Positions 26,126 through 35,177 of a stretch of 64,000 bases of DNA are shown here, one piece after another. Each line of letters starts with the position of its first letter. The stretch's first letter is position 1. Both the position numbers and the translations under genes were made by a program. The DNA comes from ZYF759 sp046297455 (GTDB taxonomy: Bacteria; Pseudomonadota; Alphaproteobacteria; Rhizobiales; Rhizobiaceae): NCBI GenBank assembly GCA_046297455.1, contig JBKBIT010000002.1, positions 124,001 to 188,000 of the forward strand, read 5' to 3'. Below the pieces are notes generated by a model that saw nothing but the letters and a program-made list of their open reading frames with translations, did no database searches and was not told the DNA's origin.

Positions 26126-26524
26126 TCAATCGCTGCCCTGCCGGTGCTGGGGAAGCCCGTCGGCAATCTCGTAATAGTCGCCCTTGTCGGCCACGAAGAT
26201 ATGCGCCTCGGCCCTGAGCCCGGACGGGGAGTCGAAGCCGCCGGCCATGATCGAGGTCTTGGTGCTGTCCTTGTGTTTCCAGAACAGCGCCGACCCGCAC
26301 CGGCGGCAAAAGCCGCGCCGGGCAAAATCCGAGGCCTCGTACCAGGCGACGTTCTCGCTGCCACGAACCGTCAGCCGGTCGTCGTCGACATCGGTTGCCG
26401 CGTAGACATGCCCGGTCTGGCGCCGGCACTGCGAGCAGTGGCAATAGACGACACCGCGCAGCGGGCCTCTCGCATCGTAACGCACGGCCCCGCACAGGCA
26501 GCCGCCTTCATGTCGTTCCTGCAT
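26126..26524 (-). CDS. GFA-family zinc protein (glutathione-dependent formaldehyde-activating enzyme-like)
   Basis: A 132-residue protein of the CENP-V/GFA family. The zinc-binding cysteines are visible as GGCLCGAVRY, YCHCSQCRRQTG and GFCRRCGSALFW. Typical members bind zinc and were first linked to S-hydroxymethylglutathione formation, although most have no proven enzyme activity. The start MQERHEGGCLCG has AAAGGAG upstream. It is divergent from the PLD-family gene. Confidence 0.85.
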   Translation of the reverse strand: MQERHEGGCLCGAVRYDARGPLRGVVYCHCSQCRRQTGHVYAATDVDDDRLTVRGSENVAWYEASDFARRGFCRRCGSALFWKHKDSTKTSIMAGGFDSPSGLRAEAHIFVADKGDYYEIADGLPQHRQGSD

Positions 26525-26677
26525 CGGCCATGCTCCTTTGTGCTCGTTGTCGGCAGCGCTGGCATGCCGGTCAATCGCCAAATGCTGAGGCCTGCATTGA
26601 GCCGCGTTGAACCATGCCGCGCACTGGGAACCAAGTACGGCCCCATTCGTTCATCAGCGGCAAGAGGGGCATCCGGC

Positions 26678-27955
26678 TTGAACGTCAAATTTCTGTTGCG
26701 ATCTGTCATCGTCCTGGCGCTCGCGGGAGCAGCCGTGATCGTCGCGCTCAATCTGATGCCGGAGCGCCGCGACCTTCGCGAGCCGATCCCCCATGTCCAC
26801 GGCGTTGCCGATCCGCAGTTTCGCCGCACCATGGACGGCGTGTTCGGCGGCAGCCTGCGGCCGGGCCACGAGATCGACATCCTGCTCAACGGCGACGAGA
26901 TCTTTCCCGCCATGCTCGGCGCCATCGAGGCCGCCGAGAGCACCGTCCATTTCGAAACCTTCGTCTACTGGTCGGGCGACATCGCCACGGTCTTTGCCCA
27001 GGCGCTGGCCGACCGCGCGCGCGCCGGCGTCGAGGTCCGGGTGCTGCTCGACTGGGCGGGCTCGATCCCCTTCGACCAGAGCCTTGTTGACATCATGGAG
27101 GAAGGCGGGGTCGTCGTGCACCGCTTTCGCCCGATCCGCTGGTACACGCTCGACCGCATCAACAACCGCACCCACCGCAAGCTCCTGATCGTTGACGGCA
27201 CGGTGGGCTTCACCGGCGGTGTCGGCATCGGCGACGAATGGCTGGGCGATGCGCGCAATCCGAACGAATATCGCGAAAACCACTACCGCATCACTGGCCC
27301 TTCGGTGGCCGGCATGCTGGCCGCCTTCGCCGAAAACTGGCTGGAGGCGACCGGCGAGGTGCTGCAGGGCGACAGGTACTACCCGCCGCAGGCAAATGAC
27401 GGCGAGATCGTCGCCCAGCTGGTCAAGTCGTCGCCGCGCGGCGGCTCGCGTTCCATGCACCAGATGCTGTTGATGTCGCTGGCGTCTGCAGAGCGCAACA
27501 TCCGCATCGGCATGGCCTATTTCGTGCCCGACGATATCGCCTTGGCCCAGCTCATCGATGCGGCAAGGCGCGGGGTCGAGATCGACATCATCCTGCCCGG
27601 CCCGCACATCTCCAAGGAATTCGTGCGCCACGGTTCGCGCTATTTCTGGGGCGACCTCTTGAGCGAGGGCATCCGCATCCACGAATTCCAGCCGTCAATG
27701 TACCACGCCAAGCTGTTCATCGTGGACGAGGACTGGGTGTCGATCGGCTCGGCCAATTTCGACGAGCGATCCTTCCGCCTCAATGACGAGGCCAATCTCA
27801 ACGTGCATGACCGCGACTTCGCGCTGCAGCACATCGCCATCTTCGAGGACGATCTGGAGCGCTCGCGGCTGATCACGCTGGAGGAATGGGAAAACCGCCC
27901 CTGGCGGCAGAAATTCTTGGACTGGCTGGCGAGCCTGATGCGCACGCAGCTCTAG
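26678..27955 (+). CDS. cls: Cardiolipin synthase-like phospholipase D family protein
   Basis: A 425-residue membrane-anchored PLD-family enzyme that likely condenses phosphatidylglycerol into cardiolipin. The single N-terminal helix is KFLLRSVIVLALAGAAVIVA LN. The two HKD motifs are THRKLLIVDGTVGFTGG (H166, K168) and YHAKLFIVDEDWVSIGSANF (H343, K345). The start is taken as TTG at 26678 because AGAGGGGC lies just upstream and translation then begins directly before the membrane helix. An in-frame ATG at residue 27 would remove the anchor. It is convergent with the DAHP synthase gene. Other PLD-type phosphatidyltransferases cannot be excluded. Confidence 0.82.
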   Translation: MNVKFLLRSVIVLALAGAAVIVALNLMPERRDLREPIPHVHGVADPQFRRTMDGVFGGSLRPGHEIDILLNGDEIFPAMLGAIEAAESTVHFETFVYWSGDIATVFAQALADRARAGVEVRVLLDWAGSIPFDQSLVDIMEEGGVVVHRFRPIRWYTLDRINNRTHRKLLIVDGTVGFTGGVGIGDEWLGDARNPNEYRENHYRITGPSVAGMLAAFAENWLEATGEVLQGDRYYPPQANDGEIVAQLVKSSPRGGSRSMHQMLLMSLASAERNIRIGMAYFVPDDIALAQLIDAARRGVEIDIILPGPHISKEFVRHGSRYFWGDLLSEGIRIHEFQPSMYHAKLFIVDEDWVSIGSANFDERSFRLNDEANLNVHDRDFALQHIAIFEDDLERSRLITLEEWENRPWRQKFLDWLASLMRTQL

Positions 27956-28015
27956 CCGCTGCGACGGCGCGACCGGCCGGCGGCCGATCGCATCCATCTG
28001 TCGCAAAAACCCGCT

Positions 28016-29392
28016 TCAGCCGATGGCGAGTTTCTTGTCCTGCAGCCCGGCCTGCGTGTTCTTCAACAGCCCCGACAGCAGGAAGGAGAGTTCCAGCGCC
28101 TGGTCGGCGTTGAGACGCGGGTCGCAATGGGTGTGGTAGCGGTCCTGCAGTTCCTCGTCGCGGATGGCGCGCGCGCCGCCCGTGCACTCGGTCACGTTCT
28201 TGCCGGTCATCTCGATATGGATGCCGCCCGGATGCGTGCCCTCGGCGCGATGCACGGCGAAGAATGCCTCCACTTCGCCGAGAATCCGGTCGAAGGGCCT
28301 TGTCTTGTAGCCGGCCGCCGTGATCGTGTTGCCGTGCATGGGATCGCAGGACCACACGACCTTGCGGCCTTCCTTCTGCACCGCGCGCACGAGTGCCGGC
28401 AGGTGCTCGCCCACCTTCTCGTGGCCGAAGCGGGTGATCAGCGTCAGCCGGCCCGCCTCGTTGTCCGGGTTCAGGATGTCGATCAGGTTCAGCAAACCGT
28501 CCGGCGTCATCGACGGGCCGCATTTCAGCCCGAGCGGATTCTTGATGCCGCGGCAATATTCGATATGGGCCTGCTCGGGCTGGCGGGTGCGGTCACCGAT
28601 CCAGATCATGTGGCCCGACGTCGCGTACCAGTCGCCGGATGTGGAATCGACGCGGGTCAGTGCCTCCTCGTAGCCCAGCAGCAACGCCTCGTGGCTGGTA
28701 TAGAAATCGGTCTCGCGCAGCGCGGCATGGCTCTCCGAGGTGATGCCGACGGCGTTCATGAAGTCGATCGTGTCGGTAATGCGGTTGGCGATCGCCTCGT
28801 AGCGCTCGGCCTGCGGGCTGTCGGACACGAAGCCCAGCATCCAGCGATGCACGTTGTCGAGGCTGGCATAGCCGCCCTGCGCGAAGGCGCGCAGAAGGTT
28901 CAGCGTCGCAGCCGACTGGCGATAGGCCATGCGCTGGCGCGCGGGATCGGGCAGGCGCGACTTCTCGTCGAACTCGATGCCGTTGATGATGTCGCCGCGG
29001 TAGGACGGCAGCGAGACGCCGTCCTTGGTCTCGATGTCGGAGGAACGCGGTTTAGCGAACTGGCCGGCAATGCGGCCGACCTTCACCACCGGCTGCGAGC
29101 CGGCAAAGGTCAGCACCACCGCCATCTGCAGGAAGACGCGGAAGAAATCGCGGATATTGTCGGCGCCATGCTCGGCGAAGCTCTCGGCGCAGTCGCCGCC
29201 CTGGAGCAGGAAAGCCTTGCCCTCGGCAACGGCTGCCAGCTGCTTCTTCAGCTTGCGCGCCTCGCCGGCAAAGACCAGCGGCGGATAGCTGGCAAGCTGC
29301 TTCTCCGTCTCGGCCAGGGCGTCCTGGTCGGGATAGGCGGGAACCTGGCTGATCGGCTTGGAACGCCAGGAACTCGGAGACCACTTCGTCAT
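28016..29392 (-). CDS. aroG: Class II 3-deoxy-D-arabino-heptulosonate-7-phosphate synthase
   Basis: A 458-residue enzyme of the plant-like class II DAHP synthases, first step of the shikimate pathway (phosphoenolpyruvate plus erythrose 4-phosphate). Family features: MTKWSPSSWRSKPISQVPAY, LLQGGDCAESFAEH with the metal-binding cysteine, GRIAGQFAKPRS, EYCRGIKNPLGLKCGPSMTP, VVWSCDPMHGNTI and CTGGARAI. The start at 29392 matches the conserved TKWSPSSW opening. Upstream in-frame codons are rejected as non-conserved. No other aromatic-pathway genes are nearby. Confidence 0.95.
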   Translation of the reverse strand: MTKWSPSSWRSKPISQVPAYPDQDALAETEKQLASYPPLVFAGEARKLKKQLAAVAEGKAFLLQGGDCAESFAEHGADNIRDFFRVFLQMAVVLTFAGSQPVVKVGRIAGQFAKPRSSDIETKDGVSLPSYRGDIINGIEFDEKSRLPDPARQRMAYRQSAATLNLLRAFAQGGYASLDNVHRWMLGFVSDSPQAERYEAIANRITDTIDFMNAVGITSESHAALRETDFYTSHEALLLGYEEALTRVDSTSGDWYATSGHMIWIGDRTRQPEQAHIEYCRGIKNPLGLKCGPSMTPDGLLNLIDILNPDNEAGRLTLITRFGHEKVGEHLPALVRAVQKEGRKVVWSCDPMHGNTITAAGYKTRPFDRILGEVEAFFAVHRAEGTHPGGIHIEMTGKNVTECTGGARAIRDEELQDRYHTHCDPRLNADQALELSFLLSGLLKNTQAGLQDKKLAIG

Positions 29393-29484
29393 GTCACAAT
29401 CCAACTCTGCCGGTGCGGGCGAAACGCGCCCATCAGGAGCCCTTTGCGGGTCCGCGGCTCCATACACGATGAAACCGCCTCATT

Positions 29485-30132
29485 CTACCCTGTATGGCCC
29501 GCGGACGCGACGCCAAATCGACGCCGCGCCGCCACCAGCGCATCGAAACGCTCCGCAATCGCTGCTTCGAGCGCAACCGCGCGCGGATAGGCCGGGTCAT
29601 GCCGGTCGGCATGCAGCATAAGGTCGAAGACATCCGTCTCGTCCAGGAAGCGTTTCAGCCCGGCCTCACCGTGCTCCCGCAAAAAGCCCAGCATCACCGC
29701 GTCGAGATAGGATTGCAGGATCGCCGGCGGCTCCGGATGGTGCGGCAGTTCCTCCTGCGCGACATAGAGCCAGATCTCGCAATCGGCCGGCGCCGGGCGG
29801 GCCAGATCCAGATCAGAAGGCGTCAGCGCCACGCGCCGGTAGCGAGCCTCGCGCGCGTCGATCGCAGCCAGGTTCTCGGCCCGATCGAAGACCAGCAACC
29901 CATCGCAGCCCGCACCCTGCTCCGGCCGCACGGTCAACAGGGCGGCAGGAAAGTCGGGCATGTCCGGGCGCGGCCGCCACAGCCGGCGCCAGTTGCGAAG
30001 CCTGGCTGGCACCGCGTGCACGATTTCGGTGCGGTGGGTCGCCCGGCAGACCAGCGAACCGTAGCCGAAATAGGCGACCAGACCACCCTCGCCCGCCACG
30101 CTGTCGTCGACCGATAGATCATATCTTGTCAT
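29485..30132 (-). CDS. Gamma-glutamylcyclotransferase-like protein
   Basis: A 215-residue protein of the GGCT/AIG2 superfamily. The substrate-binding loop is YFGYGSLV (residues 21-28), and the proposed catalytic glutamate is E95 in IDAREARYRRV. Family members turn gamma-glutamyl amino acids or glutathione into 5-oxoproline. The substrate here is not established. It ends 92 bp upstream of the DAHP synthase start on the same strand and is divergent from the hydrolase at 30253. Confidence 0.8.
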   Translation of the reverse strand: MTRYDLSVDDSVAGEGGLVAYFGYGSLVCRATHRTEIVHAVPARLRNWRRLWRPRPDMPDFPAALLTVRPEQGAGCDGLLVFDRAENLAAIDAREARYRRVALTPSDLDLARPAPADCEIWLYVAQEELPHHPEPPAILQSYLDAVMLGFLREHGEAGLKRFLDETDVFDLMLHADRHDPAYPRAVALEAAIAERFDALVAARRRFGVASAGHTG

Positions 30133-30189
30133 GCAACGAGGCTACCGCCCGACTGGGCGAATGCAAGCCTCCCCGGCAGACAGTACCAC

Positions 30190-30220
30190 TTGACTTTGAC
30201 GTATACGTCAATGGTAGCCT
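30190..30220 (+). promoter_or_regulatory. MerR-type promoter/operator upstream of the alpha/beta hydrolase
   Basis: TTGACT (30190-30195) is followed by an exactly 19-bp spacer and TAGCCT (30215-30220). The spacer starts with a perfect 16-bp palindrome TTGACGTATACGTCAA (30196-30211). An over-long 19-bp spacer filled by a dyad is the hallmark of promoters activated by MerR-family proteins. The palindrome resembles operators of MerR regulators of acyl-CoA/branched-chain catabolism as I recall them. The regulator is not identified. Confidence 0.65.
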
Positions 30221-30252
30221 CCGTGCAGATCCACCCTCCCGGGAGAAGCCGT

Positions 30253-31194
30253 ATGGGCGGCCAGGCAACGCGATCCCGCCCGCATGATGCGGGAAAGACC
30301 CCATCCCCCCAACCGGAAGGTCAGCGCGAACTGCGCTTCGCCGCTCAGGACGGATTTGCGCTCACCGGCACGCTGTTCGAGGGCAGTGGCAGTGGCCCGT
30401 CGGTACTGGTCTCGTCGGCAACAGCCGTGCCCCAGGGTCTGTATTTCGGCTTTGCCCGCGCACTTGTCGCATCAGGTGCCAGGGCGGTCTTGACCTACGA
30501 CTATCGTGGCACGGGCGCCTCGCGGTCGCGGGCAAGCCAGCGCGCCATCCGCATGAAGGACTGGGCGTTGCAGGACATGCCCGCCGCGATCGCCGCCCTC
30601 GACGCGGCCGCTCCCGGTCATGCCATGGTCGGTGTCGGCCAGTCCTTCGGCGGCCAGGCGCTCGGCCTGTGCGGTCTGTCACAGCGCTTCGAGCGCTATG
30701 CGACCGTGGCCTCCATGTCTGGCTCGCGAAAGCTGATCGACGATCCGTGGGTCTGGCCCCGGATGAATCTCCTTGGCGTTCCGACCTCGATCGTGCTCGG
30801 CCATATTCCAAGCTGGATGGGGATCGGCGAACCGCTGCCCGGCAGCGTCTTTCGCGACTGGGCGCGCTGGTGCCGGCAGGCAAACTATTTCTTCGACGAT
30901 CCGGCTCTGCCGGAAACGGCGCGTTTCGCCGAGGTACGGCTGCCGCTCCTGTCGATAGGCATGCTTGACGATCCCTGGGGCACGCCGCGCGCCGTCGCCC
31001 ATCTGCTCAACCGCTACGAAAACGCCTTGATCGCCGAGCGCTGGATCGGGCCGGACCATGTCGGCGGCGTGCCGATCGGTCATCTCGGCTTCTTTCGTTC
31101 GCGTTTCGCCGACACGCTGTGGCCGCAACTGGCCGGCTGGCTGCTGCAGGGCGAGGCGCCCGCTATAGGATTTTCCCGCGCGGAACTTGCCTAG
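30253..31194 (+). CDS. Alpha/beta hydrolase of unknown substrate
   Basis: A 313-residue protein with the alpha/beta-hydrolase fold. The nucleophile elbow is VGVGQSFGGQALGL. The strand DYRGTGASRS precedes a helix, SIGMLDDPWGTP supplies a possible acid region, and a late histidine appears in GHLGFFRSRF. It looks like the family sometimes called serine aminopeptidase/COG4757. The start at 30253 has GGGAGAAG seven bases upstream. An in-frame ATG at 30190 is rejected because it coincides with the MerR-type promoter. Regulation by a MerR-like activator is inferred. Confidence 0.82.
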   Translation: MGGQATRSRPHDAGKTPSPQPEGQRELRFAAQDGFALTGTLFEGSGSGPSVLVSSATAVPQGLYFGFARALVASGARAVLTYDYRGTGASRSRASQRAIRMKDWALQDMPAAIAALDAAAPGHAMVGVGQSFGGQALGLCGLSQRFERYATVASMSGSRKLIDDPWVWPRMNLLGVPTSIVLGHIPSWMGIGEPLPGSVFRDWARWCRQANYFFDDPALPETARFAEVRLPLLSIGMLDDPWGTPRAVAHLLNRYENALIAERWIGPDHVGGVPIGHLGFFRSRFADTLWPQLAGWLLQGEAPAIGFSRAELA

Positions 31195-31234
31195 GCCCTG
31201 TTGCAGCCCGTCCAGGCGCGACTATCGACAGGCC

Positions 31235-32626
31235 CTAGCCCACCCGCTCGCCGTCTTTCAGCCGGTAGGTCGGCTCATACATCGTCACCAGCTCTTCTGC
31301 CGCCGAGGGATGCAGCGCCATGGTGCGGTCGAAATCGTCCTTGGTGAGCCCGGCCTTGATCGGGATGGCGAGCAACTGGGCCATCTCGCCCGCGTCAGGG
31401 CCAAGAACGTGAGCACCCAGCACGCGGCGGCTGTCGCCGTCCACCACCAGCTTCATCAGCATGCGCTCCTGGCGACCCGACAGCGTGTGGCGCATCGGAC
31501 GGAACTGGGCCCGGTAGATCTCGACATGGGGAAAGGCGTGCGCGGCATCTTCTTCGCTCAGCCCGACCGTGCCGATCTCCGGCTGCGAGAAGACGGCGGT
31601 GGCAATCGTGTCGTGATCGGGCGAGGTCGGCCTGTCGCGGTAGAGCGTATCGATCAGGCACATCGCCTCGTGAATGGCCACTGGCGTCAGTTGCACCCGG
31701 TTGGTCACGTCGCCGATCGCATAGATGCTCTCGACATTGGTGCGCGAATGCTCATCGACCAGTATCTCGCCCACCTTGCCGGTCTCCACGCCCGCCGCCT
31801 CGAGCCCGAGACCTTCCGTGTTGGGTGCGCGCCCGATCGCCAGCATCACCTCATCGACGCTCAGCACCGACCCGTCCGACAGATGGGCGTCCAGCCCGCC
31901 ATCGGCGCGCTTGTCGATCTTGGAGAAGATCGTATGGCACAGGATCCGGATGCCCTTCGCCTCCATCGCCTCGTGCAGCGAGCGGCGAATGTCGTTGTCG
32001 AAGCGGCCGAGTATCTCCTTGCCTCGATAGACAAGCGTGGTCTCCACGCCGAGCCCGTGAAAGATGTTGGCAAACTCCACCGCGATATAGCCGCCGCCGG
32101 CAATGGCGATGCTCTTCGGCAGGCGTTCCAGGTCAAAAGCCTCGTTGGAGGTGATGCAATGCTCATGGCCGGGCAGCGCGGCATGCGGGTTCGGCTGCCC
32201 GCCGGTGGCAACGAGGATGCGCTCGGCGGTGACGACACGATCCTCGGCCACGATGCGCACCGCATTCGGCCCTTCTAGCACGGCGCGGCTCTGCACGATC
32301 TCGGCGCCCGCCTTCTCCAGCCCGGCGCGATAGAGCCCTTCCAGCCGGGCGATCTCACGATCCTTGTTGGCGCGCAGCGTCGGCCAGTCGAAACTGGTCT
32401 CGCCAACGGTCCAGCCAAATCCCACCGAATCCTCGAAATGCTCGGGGAACTGCGAGGCATAGACGAACAGCTTCTTCGGCACGCAGCCGCGAATGACGCA
32501 GGTGCCGCCCATCCGGTATTCCTCGGCAATGGCGACCCGTTTGCCCAGCGAGGCTGCCAGCCGACCGGCGCGCACGCCGCCCGAACCGCCACCGATGACG
32601 AAGAGATCGTAGTCGTATTCAGCCAT
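31235..32626 (-). CDS. gor: Glutathione-disulfide reductase
   Basis: A 463-residue flavoenzyme that regenerates reduced glutathione with NADPH. The FAD-binding GGGSGGVRAGRLAASLG lies at the N-terminus. The redox-active disulfide is C43-C48 in GGTCVIRGCVPKK. The NADPH-binding region is GGGYIAVEFANIFHGLGVE, with arginine-containing VYRGKEILGRFDNDIR favouring NADPH. The interface histidine is in TMALHPSAAEELVTM. The C-terminal dimerisation domain is complete. Conserved neighbours are DUF2059 and rpiA upstream on the same strand. Confidence 0.95.
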   Translation of the reverse strand: MAEYDYDLFVIGGGSGGVRAGRLAASLGKRVAIAEEYRMGGTCVIRGCVPKKLFVYASQFPEHFEDSVGFGWTVGETSFDWPTLRANKDREIARLEGLYRAGLEKAGAEIVQSRAVLEGPNAVRIVAEDRVVTAERILVATGGQPNPHAALPGHEHCITSNEAFDLERLPKSIAIAGGGYIAVEFANIFHGLGVETTLVYRGKEILGRFDNDIRRSLHEAMEAKGIRILCHTIFSKIDKRADGGLDAHLSDGSVLSVDEVMLAIGRAPNTEGLGLEAAGVETGKVGEILVDEHSRTNVESIYAIGDVTNRVQLTPVAIHEAMCLIDTLYRDRPTSPDHDTIATAVFSQPEIGTVGLSEEDAAHAFPHVEIYRAQFRPMRHTLSGRQERMLMKLVVDGDSRRVLGAHVLGPDAGEMAQLLAIPIKAGLTKDDFDRTMALHPSAAEELVTMYEPTYRLKDGERVG

Positions 32627-32688
32627 TGCCCGCCTTCAATCGGATCGTTGTGATCGGCGAAGGTCTAAGCGTCCTTGCCTTGAAAAGC

Positions 32689-32713
32689 AAAGGCCGGATC
32701 GGATCCGGCCTTT
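32689..32713 (-). terminator. Intrinsic terminator downstream of the DUF2059 gene
   Basis: AAAGGCCGGATC and GATCCGGCCTTT form a long dyad with one central base. On the minus strand the stem ends in TTTGCTTTTC. It lies 26 bp past the DUF2059 stop, so gor has its own promoter. Confidence 0.75.
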
Positions 32714-32738
32714 GGTGCAGTCTTCGAATTCGATCAGC

Positions 32739-33290
32739 CTATTGCTGGAGCGATTCCATATCGAGTTCGATATCGGCGTCCACCGCGCGGCCGGCTTCGC
32801 TCTGAAGCGCTTCCGCAACGCTTTGGATCAGGTCGCGTCCGATACCGTTCTGCCAGATCTCGGCTGCCCGGTAGACTTCTCCGGTGACCTCCGGCCCGAC
32901 TTGCAGGAGCTTGCGGCCGGCCTCCGATCGATAGAACTCCGCCATCTGTGTGAGTTCTTCTTCGGTGAAGTTGCGGGCGTAGGTGAGCGCTGCCTCGCGC
33001 TCCAGATCGGCACGCCGCGGCGCCAGCGCGATCGCCTTTTCGTCCACCGTCCTGTTGATCAGCGATACCAGGTCCGGGTTGTTCGAGATCAGCTCGCTCT
33101 TCAGCATCATGGCCGCATTGGGCAGAATCAGATCGAAGGGCCGGGTAACCTCGATCGCCGCGATGGCGGCGCGTGCGGCCCGGAGATGGCTGTCAGAGAT
33201 TTCCTGCGCGGTGGCCGGATAGGCCACAGCCACGACGCCGAGGACGCTCGCGGCTGCCATCATCCGCCGAAGCCTGATGCTGAGGGTCAT
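32739..33290 (-). CDS. Exported DUF2059 protein
   Basis: A 183-residue protein with a signal peptide (about residues 1-29, ending YPATAQ). It is followed by a helical DUF2059 domain with RAAIAAIEVTRPFDLILPNA and NFTEEELTQMAEFYRSEAGR KLLQ. The function of the family is unknown. It lies 18 bp after rpiA on the same strand, a linkage that I recall as common in Hyphomicrobiales. Confidence 0.85.
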   Translation of the reverse strand: MTLSIRLRRMMAAASVLGVVAVAYPATAQEISDSHLRAARAAIAAIEVTRPFDLILPNAAMMLKSELISNNPDLVSLINRTVDEKAIALAPRRADLEREAALTYARNFTEEELTQMAEFYRSEAGRKLLQVGPEVTGEVYRAAEIWQNGIGRDLIQSVAEALQSEAGRAVDADIELDMESLQQ

Positions 33291-33308
33291 GTTCGTCGAA
33301 CTCCTTCT

Positions 33309-34007
33309 CTAGCGGTTCGAATGTAATGTCTTGATTCCGGACGGCCCGGCGAGAATCGCAAGCTTCGCCAATCCGATGAAAAGCCCGTGCTCCACCACGC
33401 CCGGTATGGCGTGCAGCGCGTCAGATAGCGCTCTTGGATCGGGAATGCGGCCAAAAGATGCATCGACGATATAGTGTCCACCATCCGTCAGGAAGGTGTC
33501 GTCCTCGCCGCCGCGCAGCTTCAGCGGACCGCTGAGACCGAGACGGGCCGCAGCCTCCTCGATCGCCAGCATGGTGGCACGCAGGCCGAACGCATTGACC
33601 TCGATCGGCAGCGGAAAACGGCCAAGCGTCTCGACATCCTTGCTCTCGTCGGCAATCACGATCATGCGCGAAGAGGCTGCCGCGACGATCTTCTCGCGCA
33701 GAAGCGCGCCACCACCACCCTTGATCAGGGCAAGCTCCGGACCGATCTCGTCGGCCCCGTCGATGGTCAGGTCGAGGCTTGGCTGCTCGTCGAGCGTGGC
33801 CAGCGGCACGTTGAGTTCGCGGCAAAGCGCAGCCGTGCGTTCCGATGTCGGCACCCCGACAATGTTCAACCCCGATTCGACGCGCTCGGCCAGAAGCCGC
33901 ACGAAGGCTTCGGCCGTCGACCCGGTGCCGATACCCAGCTTCATGCCGTCTTCGACATGGCCGAGAGCGGCCCTTGCGGCCTCCGTCTTCAGTGCTGCTG
34001 CGTCCAT
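33309..34007 (-). CDS. rpiA: Ribose-5-phosphate isomerase A
   Basis: A 232-residue enzyme that interconverts ribose 5-phosphate and ribulose 5-phosphate in the pentose phosphate pathway. Motifs: LGIGTGSTAEAFVRLLAE, GVPTSERTAAL, LDLTIDGADEIGPELALIKG GGGALLREKI (catalytic acidic and lysine residues) and VEVNAFG-type VIEVNAFG. The ATG at 34007 is chosen. An alternative at 34013 adds two residues. Upstream codons are not conserved. Confidence 0.95.
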   Translation of the reverse strand: MDAAALKTEAARAALGHVEDGMKLGIGTGSTAEAFVRLLAERVESGLNIVGVPTSERTAALCRELNVPLATLDEQPSLDLTIDGADEIGPELALIKGGGGALLREKIVAAASSRMIVIADESKDVETLGRFPLPIEVNAFGLRATMLAIEEAAARLGLSGPLKLRGGEDDTFLTDGGHYIVDASFGRIPDPRALSDALHAIPGVVEHGLFIGLAKLAILAGPSGIKTLHSNR

Positions 34008-34144
34008 CCCCATCCGTGCCCATTCATGCGGTGGCGAGGCTCTAGCATTTTTGGCCGCAATCGCAAATGACCCCTTTGGCGGCCTTGCCATTGGCCAGCC
34101 ACAAACGGCGCGCTACCATCATGCTTCGATTCGGAGTTGTCCCG

Positions 34145-35170
34145 ATGCGGCCTATCCTCCTGAGCAGCGTCTGCTCCCTCCTTGCCGCCGGCCCCGCACT
34201 GGCGTCCGGTGCGGAGTTCCGTGACGATCGTTCCTCGCCCCAGGCGCTTGTCCAATCCCTCTATAACGCGATCGAACGCGGGGAATATGAGCGGGCCTTG
34301 TCCTATTTCGCCGAGCGTCCCGTCGAGACGGCGGAGGAGTTCGCCGCCACTTTCGAGGACATGGACAGGATCAGCGTGGTCACCGGCCTGTCGAGGCAGG
34401 AGGGCGAAGGCGCCGAGCGCGTGCACGAAGTGCCGCTCGCCGTCGAAATTCAGGGGGAAAACTGGGAAAGCAGGGTTCTGGCCGGCTGCTACACCGTGCG
34501 CGCTCAGTTCAGCGCCGACGGATCTTTCCAGCCTTACCTCATCGCCGGCGGCGCGCTGGAAGCCACGGACGCTCCGCTGGAGGAGGCCCTGCCGACGCGA
34601 TGCGGCGACGGACCCGCATTGCCCCCGACCGACGTCATGCTCCAGCGAGCATCCTCTCTGTTCGAAAAGAGTTTTGGCGATATCTGCCTGCGCCATGACC
34701 TGATCGAGGTCGACGAGCCGGAACACTTCACGATCGCGTTTCGTCGACCGTTCGACGAAATCGACGCGCCACCCCACGAGGCACGGCTATTCCGATTCTT
34801 CTGCACGCGTGGTGCCTATAACGAGCTGCACGTCTATCTGCTGGCCGACGATACCGGAGAGCTCCTGCCCGTCAGCTTCGTCGTGCCCGAGCTCGATATC
34901 CGCTACGAGGACGACCGGACCATGGAGGAGATCCGTTCGATCGACGTGATCGGCTATACGAGCCGGTCGGAACTGGTCAATTCGCACTACGATCCCGATA
35001 CGCTGACCATGACGGCGCATTCGCGCTGGCGCGGTCTGGGCGACGCATCGTCGACCGGCAAATGGATCTTCCGGTCGGGCACCTTCACCCTGGTGCGCTA
35101 TGAGGTCGACCCGACCTATGACGGCGAGGTCAATCCCGTCACCGTGCTCGACATGCTCGACGGGCCTTGA
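34145..35170 (+). CDS. Exported protein with DUF1176-like C-terminus
   Basis: A 341-residue exported protein. The signal peptide MRPILLSSVCSLLAAGPALA is followed by a helical N-terminal part (SSPQALVQSLYNAIERGEYE RALSYF) that looks like a NTF2/scaffold-type repeat. The rest is beta-rich with four or more cysteines. The C-terminal stretch HSRWRGLGDASSTGKWIFRS GTFTLVRYE resembles the end of DUF1176 proteins. CGGAG precedes the chosen ATG, and two in-frame upstream ATGs are less likely. It is followed 7 bp later by the serine hydrolase gene and is likely cotranscribed. The function is unknown. Confidence 0.7.
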   Translation: MRPILLSSVCSLLAAGPALASGAEFRDDRSSPQALVQSLYNAIERGEYERALSYFAERPVETAEEFAATFEDMDRISVVTGLSRQEGEGAERVHEVPLAVEIQGENWESRVLAGCYTVRAQFSADGSFQPYLIAGGALEATDAPLEEALPTRCGDGPALPPTDVMLQRASSLFEKSFGDICLRHDLIEVDEPEHFTIAFRRPFDEIDAPPHEARLFRFFCTRGAYNELHVYLLADDTGELLPVSFVVPELDIRYEDDRTMEEIRSIDVIGYTSRSELVNSHYDPDTLTMTAHSRWRGLGDASSTGKWIFRSGTFTLVRYEVDPTYDGEVNPVTVLDMLDGP

Positions 35171-35177
35171 GCTACCG

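Noticed and set aside
30190..30252. Upstream ATG for the alpha/beta hydrolase
   Set aside because: It coincides with the -35/palindrome of the MerR-type promoter. The ATG at 30253 has a strong ribosome binding site.
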